A stretch of DNA of 12,142 bases from Granulosicoccus sp965367215 (GTDB lineage: Bacteria; Pseudomonadota; Gammaproteobacteria; Granulosicoccales; Granulosicoccaceae), in NCBI GenBank assembly GCA_965367215.1, contig CBDUIJ010000162.1, positions 1 to 12,142 of the forward strand, read 5' to 3'. Shown one piece after another: positions 1-6,402 of the stretch; position 1 is the first letter of the stretch; the number at the start of each line of letters is the position of its first letter. The translations under genes were made by a program, and so were the position numbers. The notes under the pieces were generated by a model. That model was not told the DNA's origin, did no database searches, and was given only the letters and a program-made list of their open reading frames with translations.

Positions 1-1540
1 TCAGCATGCGCTGAGTTACCAAGAATCCGCCGGCAATATTGATACTGGCAATGAGGGTGGCAAGAGCGGCCAGAAAGACCACCATTCCGGATGAGGACGA
101 GATCTGCAACAGCGCACCGACAACGATGATGCCGCTGATGGCATTGGTCACACTCATCAAAGGTGTGTGCAGTGCCGGAGAGACACTCCAGACAACCTGA
201 TACCCGACAAAGCAGGCCAGAACGAAAACGGTGAAGTGGCTCATGAAGTCTGCTGGTGCCACGCTACCGACCAGCAACAATGCAACCGCGGCAACCGCCG
301 CTGCGATGAGACTGCCACCGGCACCACCTGTCTTGACTTCGGTGGCCTCGGGCACCGCGACCGGCTTGGGTGCAACCTTGGGAGCCGCAGACAGTTTCGG
401 TGGTGGTGGTGGCCAGGTAATCTCGCCGTCCTTGATCACGGTAGCACCACGAATCACCTCGTCTTCCATGTTGACGTTGATGACGCCATCCTTCTCTGGC
501 GTCAGATCGGTCAACAGGTGACGCAGGTTCGTACCATAGAGCTGACTGGACTGTGCCGCCATGCGACTGGGCAGATCGGTATAACCGATGAGTGTGACCC
601 CGCCGTGCTTGATGACTTCATTGGCTCGTGTGAGCTTGCAGTTACCGCCCTGCTCAGCAGCCAGATCGACAATGACACTGCCTGGCTTCATGGACTCGAC
701 CATGTCGGTCATGATCAGCTCGGGTGCCGGTCTGCCCGGAATCAGAGCTGTAGTAATGATGATGTCGACATCCTTGGCCTGCTCACGGAACAGAGCCATT
801 TCGGCGTCGATGAATTCCTTGCTCATGACCTTGGCATAGCCGCCTTCGCCAGCGCCGTCCTCATCGTCCTTGAAATCCAGCATGAGGAATTCAGCCCCCA
901 TGCTCTCGACCTGTTCGGCCGCTTCCGGACGTGTGTCGAAAGCCCTGACGATAGCGCCCATGCCGCGAGCAGCACCAATGGCAGCCAGTCCGGCAACACC
1001 GGCACCGATGACCAGAACCTTGGCGGGTGGCACCTTGCCGGCTGCCGTGATCTGACCGGTAAAGAAGCGCCCGAACTGGTTGGCAGCTTCCACCACCGCA
1101 CGATAGCCACCGATATTGGCCATCGAACTCAGGGCATCCATCTTCTGCGCACGCGACATCCGAGGTACGGAGTCCATGGCCAGCACCGTCACATTACGGG
1201 CCGCCAGAGCCTTCATCAGCTCTTCGTTCTGCGCCGGCCAGATGAAACTCACCAGGGCAGTGCCGGAACGCAACAGGGCGACTTCATCACCATTGCTGGA
1301 ATCCTGAGCCGGGGCCCTGACTTTCATTATCAGGTCGGCCTTGTCATAAACCGCTTTTGCATCGGGCAGGACTTCGACCCCTGCTTCGGTATAAAGCTCA
1401 TCTGCAATATTGGCGGACAGGCCGGCACCGCTCTGCACACACAAGGTGTGGCCGAGCTTCATGATGTGACCAGCGGTCTCGGGTGTCATAGCGACACGCT
1501 TTTCGCCAGCGTACGTTTCCGTAGGAACTCCGATTAGCAC
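1..1540 (-). CDS. pntA: NAD(P) transhydrogenase subunit alpha, 3' end cut by window edge
   Basis: PntA is the alpha subunit of the inner-membrane proton-translocating transhydrogenase, which uses the proton gradient to pass hydride from NADH to NADP+ together with PntB. I read 513 codons without a stop. The final residues VTQRML match the point about six residues before the end of the 510-residue E. coli protein, so the gene is nearly complete. The NAD(H)-binding domain has GAGVAG at residues 179-184 and the RQD triad at R127, Q132 and D135, the E. coli positions. A proline/alanine/lysine-rich linker (about 377-403) leads to four hydrophobic segments (about 409-427, 433-451, 462-480, 485-507), the enterobacterial PntA architecture. 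The start is GTG at 1540, because AGGAG lies 6 nt upstream and the N-terminus (LIGVPTET) aligns with the family. pntB is expected just beyond the left edge. Confidence 0.96.
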   Translation of the reverse strand, partial: MLIGVPTETYAGEKRVAMTPETAGHIMKLGHTLCVQSGAGLSANIADELYTEAGVEVLPDAKAVYDKADLIMKVRAPAQDSSNGDEVALLRSGTALVSFIWPAQNEELMKALAARNVTVLAMDSVPRMSRAQKMDALSSMANIGGYRAVVEAANQFGRFFTGQITAAGKVPPAKVLVIGAGVAGLAAIGAARGMGAIVRAFDTRPEAAEQVESMGAEFLMLDFKDDEDGAGEGGYAKVMSKEFIDAEMALFREQAKDVDIIITTALIPGRPAPELIMTDMVESMKPGSVIVDLAAEQGGNCKLTRANEVIKHGGVTLIGYTDLPSRMAAQSSQLYGTNLRHLLTDLTPEKDGVINVNMEDEVIRGATVIKDGEITWPPPPPKLSAAPKVAPKPVAVPEATEVKTGGAGGSLIAAAVAAVALLLVGSVAPADFMSHFTVFVLACFVGYQVVWSVSPALHTPLMSVTNAISGIIVVGALLQISSSSGMVVFLAALATLIASINIAGGFLVTQRML

Positions 1541-1546
1541 GTAAGA

Positions 1547-1551
1547 CTCCT
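1547..1551 (-). promoter_or_regulatory. Shine-Dalgarno site that decides the pntA GTG start
   Basis: On the minus strand AGGAG occurs here, 6 nt before GTG 1540. It supports this rare start over the internal ATG at codon 18, which would remove the first conserved strand of the NAD-binding domain. Confidence 0.75.
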
Positions 1552-1568
1552 GATCAAATTGACCTGTG

Positions 1569-1577
1569 ATTGTACCA
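1569..1577 (-). promoter_or_regulatory. Probable extended -10 promoter of pntA
   Basis: The minus strand reads TGG-TACAAT, which fits the extended -10 pattern TGn-TATAAT with one mismatch in the hexamer. No good -35 hexamer lies 16-18 nt upstream, as expected for an extended -10 promoter. Transcription would start near 1562, giving a leader of about 20 nt that carries the AGGAG site. This is a motif match only. Confidence 0.45.
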
Positions 1578-1659
1578 GCTGTAATGCCAGTCAGTTGACA
1601 GTCATTGCATTTTGATACTAATCATAGGCAAATTCAATTTCAGGCTGAAAACGGCGTTG

Positions 1660-1681
1660 CAACACACCCTCAAGTGTGTTG
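1660..1681. repeat. Perfect 8-bp inverted repeat with 6-nt loop
   Basis: CAACACAC and GTGTGTTG flank the loop CCTCAA. It lies between the end of the histidine kinase gene and the pntA promoter. No clear T-tract follows on either strand, so it may be a protein-binding site or an RNA stem-loop rather than a terminator. A second, weaker inverted repeat (ATGGCA/TGCCAT, 11-nt loop) lies at 1689-1711. Confidence 0.5.
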
Positions 1682-1785
1682 GCGCGACATGGCATGGCCA
1701 ACTGGTGCCATTGTCAAACGTGTGATTTTCAGAGCCCCGGCATCAGGGCAGCCACCCGAGGGTCGACGACTTTCCGGTCGAGCGG

Positions 1786-1808
1786 AAAAAACCTGTACAG
1801 CTGTCAGG
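1786..1808 (-). terminator. Intrinsic terminator of the hemC-kinase unit
   Basis: On the minus strand CCTGAC-AGCT-GTaCAGG (1808-1792) folds into a six-pair stem with one bulged A, followed at once by six T residues (1791-1786). The stem includes the TGA stop of the kinase gene. The stem is short, but the T-tract is uninterrupted and well placed, so this is the likely 3' end of the hemC-kinase transcript. Confidence 0.55.
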
Positions 1809-3039
1809 CGACCTGCAGCTGATCCTCGCCAAGGGCGGTCTTCAGGCAGAAGGAGAACACACTGCCAACACCCAACTCGCTTTCGACTTCCAGGGCACTA
1901 CCGTGCAAGGCGACGATTTCCGAGGCGATACTCAGACCCAGTCCCATGCCCGGCCCGTTCTGCTGATCGTTGGCAGGGTTGACCTGATAGAGGCGATCGA
2001 AGACCTTGCCGGTATCCGTCTCCGGAATACCGCAACCTGTATCGCGAACACTCAGGCGCAACTGGCGATTGTCATCGCTGAGCTCACTGTCCACCGTCAC
2101 GCTGCCACCGGGCCCCGTGAACTTGACCGCATTGTTGATCAGATTGCTCAGCACCTGAATGATGCGGTTGGATTGCATCATGACCGGCGGCAATTGCGTC
2201 TGGTCATTCACCGTCAGCGTGATTCCCTTCGCCACGGCTGCCGGTGTGGCAGCAACAACACAGTGATCAAAGACATCATGAATACTGCAAGGCTTCAGAT
2301 CGATGGTCATCTTGCCGGTTTCGAAGCGTGACAGTTCCAGCAGATCATTGAAATGCGTGGATATCTGCTCACAGCTCTCCAGCGCATAGTTCAGGATGGT
2401 TTTCTGCTCTTCTTCGATTGGCCCTGCCAGGCCATCAGCCACGATGGCCACGAATTCCTGAATGGCCGTCAATGGCGTCTTCACCTCGTGCGACACCGTA
2501 TGATAGAAACGCTTGATCTCGTCATTGCGCTTGATCAACAACTGATTGGCCGCTTCGAGCTCCTTGACACGACTCATCAACGACTTGCGCAGCATGCCTT
2601 TCTCGATCGTGTTCTTGACAGCCCGGCACAACGACTGCTGTGTGACATTACGCTTGGCCAGAAAATCGTTGGCCCCGGAACGAACAGCTTCGATAGCGGC
2701 CTCCTCCCCACCATCTGCCGTGAAGACGATGGTCGGTGGCATGGTGTGCCCCATCTTTTCCCGAAGCAGCTTGATGACCTCGGTTCCCATCATGTCGGGC
2801 AGACGGTAATCGATCACGATACAGTCGAAAGTGTCGACCTCGCAGATAGCCAGCGCCTCGCTGGTCGTGCCGGCAGAGATGACGGTGTGCTGAAACGACT
2901 CGTCCGAACGCAGGTAGCGTTTGCACAGAAAGCAGTAGGCTTCATCATCATCGATGAGCAGAATGCGCGTCTTGACGCGACTACCTGGTGACAGGTAGTC
3001 ATCTGTTTCGTTCAAGGACAGCGAGGTAGTTTGATCCAT
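1804..3039 (-). CDS. Receiver-histidine kinase hybrid (REC-HisKA-HATPase), soluble
   Basis: This 411-residue protein joins an N-terminal receiver domain to a histidine kinase core. The receiver (about 24-145) has the acidic pair D30/D31, the phosphoacceptor D77 in IVIDYRLPD, T107 and K129. K129 is followed by Arg rather than the usual Pro. A helical, probably coiled-coil linker (about 150-178) leads to the H-box VSHEVKTPL with phospho-accepting H184. The N-box (around N299-N303), the G1 box DTGCGIPE (333-340) and the G2 box GMGLGLS (364-370) form an intact ATPase domain. There is no membrane segment, PAS, GAF or HPt domain, so the input is probably another kinase acting on the receiver. The start is ATG 3039, with AAGG about 6 nt upstream; an in-frame TTG at 3060 has a poorer site. 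The gene follows hemC by 46 nt and is probably co-transcribed with it. Targets are unknown. Confidence 0.93.
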   Translation of the reverse strand: MDQTTSLSLNETDDYLSPGSRVKTRILLIDDDEAYCFLCKRYLRSDESFQHTVISAGTTSEALAICEVDTFDCIVIDYRLPDMMGTEVIKLLREKMGHTMPPTIVFTADGGEEAAIEAVRSGANDFLAKRNVTQQSLCRAVKNTIEKGMLRKSLMSRVKELEAANQLLIKRNDEIKRFYHTVSHEVKTPLTAIQEFVAIVADGLAGPIEEEQKTILNYALESCEQISTHFNDLLELSRFETGKMTIDLKPCSIHDVFDHCVVAATPAAVAKGITLTVNDQTQLPPVMMQSNRIIQVLSNLINNAVKFTGPGGSVTVDSELSDDNRQLRLSVRDTGCGIPETDTGKVFDRLYQVNPANDQQNGPGMGLGLSIASEIVALHGSALEVESELGVGSVFSFCLKTALGEDQLQVA

Positions 3040-3085
3040 ATTGGGCCTTATTGGCCGCAAGGGATCAGACTTTAAACATCAGAGG

Positions 3086-4072
3086 TTACGTTTTCTGATT
3101 CCGCCGGACATATTTGCCAGCACTGGCGGCCACCTCTTCCAGTGAAGCCGGCTTCAGTCCCAGATCGCGCAGAATGTCGCTCGCCCCCCGGTACAGCAAC
3201 ATCTCGGCAACCTTCACTCCCAGATCGACGGCTTCGTTGCAATGCGCCCGCGCATCAGCCGTCACGACAGTCTTGCCATCGGGGGACGCAACCAGACCGC
3301 GCAACCACAACTGATTGCCCTCCAGCACGGAATAGGCGGCAATCGGCACCTGGCAGCCACCGTCCAGACGAGCGCTCAATGCCCGTTCGGCCTGCACGCG
3401 ATAGCTGGTTTCCTGATGATGCAGGCGGTCCAGCAATTCAATGGTGTCAGGGTCATCGATGCGGGATTCAATGCCGACAATGCCCTGCCCGGCGGCTGGC
3501 AGGCTTTGCTCGACGTCGATTTCCGTGGCAATACGCTCCTCCATGCCAAGTCTGATCAGACCCGCCGAGGCCAGGATGATGGCATCGTATTCCCCGTTAT
3601 CCAGTTTTGCCAGGCGTGTATTGACGTTGCCCCGCAAATTGTGGACTTCCAGGTGCGGGTACCTTGCCAGCAACTGCGCCTGACGACGCAGACTGCAGGT
3701 GCCGACGATGGCACGCTCGGGCAACTCCGCCGCTGATTGAAACTGGTTGGAGACAAAGGCATCGTGCGGGTTTTCCCGCTCCAGAATATGCACCACCTGC
3801 AGACCTTCAGGCAAAACCGCCGGCACATCCTTGATGGAATGCACAGCGATGTCTGCACCGCCATCGAGCATTGCGGTCTCCAGCTCCTTGACAAACAACC
3901 CCTTGCCACCGATCTTGGCCAATGGACTGTCCAGTAACTGGTCTCCACGAGTCGTCATTCGGATCAGCTCGACCTGCACGCCTGTGTCCAGCGCCTCGAC
4001 ACGCGCCTTGACATCTTCGGCCTGCCACAAGGCAAGCGGGCTGTTACGGGTGGCAATACGCAGGGTTTTCAT
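3086..4072 (-). CDS. hemC: Porphobilinogen deaminase (hydroxymethylbilane synthase)
   Basis: The enzyme joins four porphobilinogen molecules into hydroxymethylbilane, the third step of the C5 haem/sirohaem pathway, in the cytoplasm. The 328 residues align over the full E. coli length. The N-terminus LRIATRNSPLALWQA is diagnostic. The catalytic Asp is D82 in HSIKDVP. Substrate-binding arginines are R129/R130 (CSLRRQ), R147 and R153 (LRGNVNTR). The dipyrromethane cofactor cysteine is C240 in LDGGCQVPIA. I chose ATG 4072 because GGGA lies 6 nt upstream and homologues begin close to this point. In-frame ATGs at 4075 and 4084 are possible and would add one or four residues. In many gammaproteobacteria hemD follows hemC; here a kinase gene takes that place. 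Confidence 0.96.
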   Translation of the reverse strand: MKTLRIATRNSPLALWQAEDVKARVEALDTGVQVELIRMTTRGDQLLDSPLAKIGGKGLFVKELETAMLDGGADIAVHSIKDVPAVLPEGLQVVHILERENPHDAFVSNQFQSAAELPERAIVGTCSLRRQAQLLARYPHLEVHNLRGNVNTRLAKLDNGEYDAIILASAGLIRLGMEERIATEIDVEQSLPAAGQGIVGIESRIDDPDTIELLDRLHHQETSYRVQAERALSARLDGGCQVPIAAYSVLEGNQLWLRGLVASPDGKTVVTADARAHCNEAVDLGVKVAEMLLYRGASDILRDLGLKPASLEEVAASAGKYVRRNQKT

Positions 4073-4121
4073 CATCAATCCCATTGGTAAACTTCAGTAA
4101 AATATCACAGGCAAACAGGGT

Positions 4122-4143
4122 GCGCCGAATGCTCGATCGGCGC
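4122..4143. repeat. 7-bp perfect inverted repeat in the hemC upstream region
   Basis: GCGCCGA and TCGGCGC flank an 8-nt spacer (ATGCTCGA). Outer flanks CAGGGT (4116-4121) and ACCCCTG (4150-4156) can extend the pairing imperfectly. It lies 50-70 nt before the hemC start, where an operator or leader stem would sit. There is no T-tract. Confidence 0.5.
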
Positions 4144-4209
4144 CATTAAACCCCTGTCTGACGCGGCCGCTACTGTAACACTGACTCATTGGCAGGCAAG
4201 GGACGACAC

Positions 4210-4257
4210 CATGCTACGCCCGCCCGCTTGAGCAGACACCTGCGGTGGCGTACCATG
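4210..4257. repeat. Imperfect inverted repeat, 10 of 11 pairs
   Basis: CATGCTACGCC (4210-4220) pairs with GGCGTACCATG (4247-4257) with one mismatch. Inside, CCGC (4224-4227) pairs with GCGG (4242-4245). It lies in the region upstream of the plus-strand membrane-protein gene and before its candidate promoter, so it may be an operator or part of a short RNA. Its function is unknown. Confidence 0.4.
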
Positions 4258-4284
4258 CCTGAGACCAAGGCAGGCTCTGTTTCG

Positions 4285-4314
4285 TTGATCAAGAGTTCCT
4301 GCTGCCCGAATAAA
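4285..4314 (+). promoter_or_regulatory. Candidate sigma70 promoter for the small membrane-protein gene
   Basis: TTGATC (4285-4290) and AATAAA (4309-4314) are separated by 18 nt, with four of six matches in each hexamer. The start of transcription would fall near 4321, leaving a leader of about 38 nt that includes the GGAG ribosome site at 4348-4351. A weak match, based on motif and position only. Confidence 0.3.
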
Positions 4315-4358
4315 CCGATATTGCTGATCTCATCAGCCTTACCAAGTGGAGTGTTTCG

Positions 4359-4829
4359 ATGATGTGGATTGCCACCTTGTGCCTTCTGGCCATTGCTGCC
4401 TGGCTGTTTTTCAATGCCCTGAACGAACGTCGTTGGGTCGAAGCCCACAGCCACGATGAGACCGTGGCCAGTGATGAAGGCTTGCTGGCCAACTTCACCG
4501 CCCTGACCCGGACTGCCACACCCACCGGTGACCCCAGTGCTCCCGGCGAAATCATTCAGACGCCTCTGGGACGCGCCGTGTCCAAAGTGCAGGAAACCAC
4601 TGCAATGGCCAACGCCAGGTTTCAGGAACAGCGCGCAGCCGCGGCTCGTGGCGAAGATACGGTCATTGGTCGAACCTATTCGAAGGTGACTGCCAAGGAC
4701 GGAGTGGTTCGCCAGACGGCCGACCGAGTGGTTACCGGCATCGGTGCACTGGAGAAGAAAGTGGGAACACGTCTTGAAGCCAACCGTGCCCGCAAGGCGG
4801 CAATGGCTGACGATTCGTCCAAACCCTAG
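4359..4829 (+). CDS. Small single-pass membrane protein of unknown function
   Basis: This 156-residue protein was not recognised. Residues 2-20 form one hydrophobic segment (MWIATLCLLAIAAWLFF), followed by ERRW and then a long hydrophilic, Ala-, Thr- and charge-rich tail with no cysteine. The tail looks helical and ends in a basic stretch (EKKVGTRLEANRARKAA) before a short acidic/polar end. The protein is probably an N-terminally anchored inner-membrane protein with a soluble domain; which side the tail faces is unclear. TGGAG lies 7 nt before ATG 4359; a second ATG follows at 4362. Reasons to believe it is real are the ribosome site, the membrane anchor, the stop immediately before a strong hairpin and the lack of a better gene on the other strand. 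It is the only plus-strand gene here. Confidence 0.75.
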   Translation: MMWIATLCLLAIAAWLFFNALNERRWVEAHSHDETVASDEGLLANFTALTRTATPTGDPSAPGEIIQTPLGRAVSKVQETTAMANARFQEQRAAAARGEDTVIGRTYSKVTAKDGVVRQTADRVVTGIGALEKKVGTRLEANRARKAAMADDSSKP

Positions 4830-4853
4830 TCCTGTGAATACCTGACCGATTGT

Positions 4854-4884
4854 GAGCTGACTTGCCTGGCCGGCAAGTCGGCTC
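4854..4884. terminator. Strong hairpin between convergent genes, probable terminator
   Basis: GAGCTGACTTGCC (4854-4866) pairs over 13 positions with GGCAAGTCGGCTC (4872-4884), with only one T-G wobble and a 5-nt loop. It begins 25 nt after the stop of the plus-strand gene, and the ndh gene ends at 4987 from the other side. A weak T-rich stretch (CGGTTTCC) follows on the plus strand; nothing T-rich follows on the minus strand. It most likely ends the plus-strand transcript and may also block read-through from ndh. Confidence 0.6.
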
Positions 4885-4986
4885 CTCGGTTTCCTGAAGC
4901 GATGCAAGTGCTCCCCCCTTGCGGCTTCAGCCGACTGGCCAGTGTGTCAACACCACCTCCAGCGGCCAATCCCCTGCCCGGAAAGA

Positions 4987-6279
4987 TCAGTGCAACTTCA
5001 ACTCGGCACGCGTCGCCCGGTGAATACGATCTCCCAGCATGATCAGCAGTGTCGATACCGGCCCATGGACCGCGTTCTGATGCATGCGGTACAAGGATAG
5101 ATAGAACAGACGGGCCAACCAGCCCTCGACAAATACGGTACCGCGCACCAGATTGCCCATCAGATTGCCGATCGTCGAAAACCGACTCAGGCTGATCAGG
5201 CTGCCAAAATCCTTGTAGACGAATTCCTTCAACGGCTTGCCACGACGAGCGGCCAGAATGTTGTTTGCCAGTACCGAGGCCATCTGATGCGCCGACTGCG
5301 CCCGGGGTGGTACCGTACCGCCCTCCCGGGTCGGGCAATTGCAGCAATCACCCAGACCAAAGACATTGCTGTGCCCTTCGACGCTCAGATCGGCGTTGAC
5401 CTTGACCCTGCCGATACCATCACAGGCAAGACCACTGTCTGCGAGAAAGGCTGGCGCCTTGATCCCGGCTGCCCAGACACTGATATCTGCCACGATCCGA
5501 TTACCTTCACTGGTTATCAGCGCATCATTCTCGACACTGGCAATACGGGTGTCAGTCTGCACCGATACGCCGATGGACTGCAGCTCATCCCGGATACTCA
5601 GGCCGATACGCTTCGGGAGTTGTGGGAGCAGCATGGCACCTGCCTCGATGACAGAGACCTTGAGACGCTCCTGGGAGAACTTCCGGAATCCGTAATCCTG
5701 CAGGCGACCGGCAACATTATGCAGATCCGCTGCCAGTTCGACGCCAGTTGCACCGCCGCCGACGATCACGACCGACAATTCCGCATCAGTATCGGAGGAG
5801 CCACTGACCCGATGAAGCTGCTTGAGATACAACTGGTGAAAGCGCTCGGCCTGTGCTCTGGAATCCAGGGTTATGCAATGCTCGGCAACGCCTTTCGTAC
5901 CAAAATCGTTGCTGCGGCTGCCGGGACTCAGAACCAGTTGATCATAGGCAATGGTTCGCTCGGCCACCAGTTGCGCCCCATCGTCATCGAATTCCGCTGC
6001 AACAGTGACCTGTTGCTCACCGGTATCCACCTGCACAACCCGCCCCAGCAGAAAATCGAACTTGTGCTTTCTGGCCAACATGCGATAGCTGGTTTCATCA
6101 TGATGACTGTCCAGCGAGCCGGTGGCCACTTCGTGCAGCAACGGCTTCCAGATATGGGATGCGTTCATGTCGATCAGCATCACAGACACATCTTCCGCAC
6201 GCTTCAGCTTGCGGGCGAGCTTGACCACGAGTTCCAGGCCGCCAGCGCCTCCACCAACGACAATGATTCGTTCAGACAT
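4987..6279 (-). CDS. ndh: Type II NADH dehydrogenase (NDH-2), non-proton-pumping
   Basis: NDH-2 is a single-chain FAD enzyme on the cytoplasmic face of the inner membrane. It oxidises NADH and reduces quinone without pumping protons. The 430 residues are close to the 434 of E. coli Ndh. The FAD-binding motif VVGGGAGGLE is at residues 7-16 and the NADH-binding motif VVIVGGGATGVELA at 170-183. The second FAD contact is GLGDCC (308-313, D311), followed by VPPRAQSAHQMA (323-334). The membrane-contacting C-terminal part (STIGNLMGNLVRG, LYRMHQNAVHG) ends in ELKLH, nearly identical to E. coli's RLKLH. The start is ATG 6279, with TGAGGA about 8 nt upstream. Longer reading frames to 6357 add residues not seen in the family. 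Together with PntA it suggests active balancing of NADH and NADPH. Confidence 0.96.
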   Translation of the reverse strand: MSERIIVVGGGAGGLELVVKLARKLKRAEDVSVMLIDMNASHIWKPLLHEVATGSLDSHHDETSYRMLARKHKFDFLLGRVVQVDTGEQQVTVAAEFDDDGAQLVAERTIAYDQLVLSPGSRSNDFGTKGVAEHCITLDSRAQAERFHQLYLKQLHRVSGSSDTDAELSVVIVGGGATGVELAADLHNVAGRLQDYGFRKFSQERLKVSVIEAGAMLLPQLPKRIGLSIRDELQSIGVSVQTDTRIASVENDALITSEGNRIVADISVWAAGIKAPAFLADSGLACDGIGRVKVNADLSVEGHSNVFGLGDCCNCPTREGGTVPPRAQSAHQMASVLANNILAARRGKPLKEFVYKDFGSLISLSRFSTIGNLMGNLVRGTVFVEGWLARLFYLSLYRMHQNAVHGPVSTLLIMLGDRIHRATRAELKLH

Positions 6280-6298
6280 GCGGCCAGTCCTCAGTGGA

Positions 6299-6312
6299 GC
6301 GTTCGCGAATGC
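6299..6312. promoter_or_regulatory. Palindrome around TTCGCGAA in the ndh leader, possible operator
   Basis: GCGTTCGCGAATGC is symmetric over 14 nt apart from one position, and its centre TTCGCGAA is a perfect palindrome. It lies 20-33 nt upstream of the ndh start. No known regulator site was recognised, so this is only a candidate. Confidence 0.25.
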
Positions 6313-6328
6313 GAGCGGGCAAAGCCCC

Positions 6329-6366
6329 GTCGGTCGGTGGCTGAGGGTCCCAGCCACCGTGCCGAC
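6329..6366 (-). terminator. Long hairpin between dgcA and ndh, possible dgcA terminator
   Basis: GTCGGTCGGTGGCTG (6329-6343) pairs with CAGCCACCGTGCCGAC (6351-6366), with one bulge and one mismatch around a 7-nt loop. It sits 37 nt after the dgcA stop. No T-tract follows, so it is either a weak or factor-assisted terminator, or a structure in the ndh leader about 50 nt before its start. Confidence 0.4.
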
Positions 6367-6402
6367 AAGGCTGTCTGCTCAGATACTACAACATCATCCC
6401 GC

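Larger units (their letters stand above)
4073..4358. other. Divergent structured intergenic region
   Basis: This 286-bp gap between hemC (minus) and the small membrane-protein gene (plus) must hold both promoters. No convincing open frame with a ribosome site was found. It contains two separate inverted repeats (4122-4143 and 4210-4257) and a weak plus-strand promoter match (4285-4314). The hemC promoter was not found with confidence; TATTTT in the minus-strand stretch TGTGATATTTTACTG (around 4100) is a weak -10 candidate without a matching -35. Confidence 0.6.

Noticed and set aside
167..1537. A 456-codon open frame on the plus strand
   Set aside because: It is the antisense of pntA and has no recognisable domain.
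4170..4907. A 245-codon open frame on the minus strand
   Set aside because: It covers the plus-strand membrane-protein gene and both inverted repeats and has no ribosome site or recognisable fold. Gly/His/Ser-rich composition suggests an antisense artefact.
6280..6357. A 26-residue N-terminal extension of NDH-2
   Set aside because: ATG 6279 has a good TGAGGA site and starts right at the FAD-binding strand, as in E. coli Ndh. The extension would also cover the TTCGCGAA palindrome and part of the long stem-loop.
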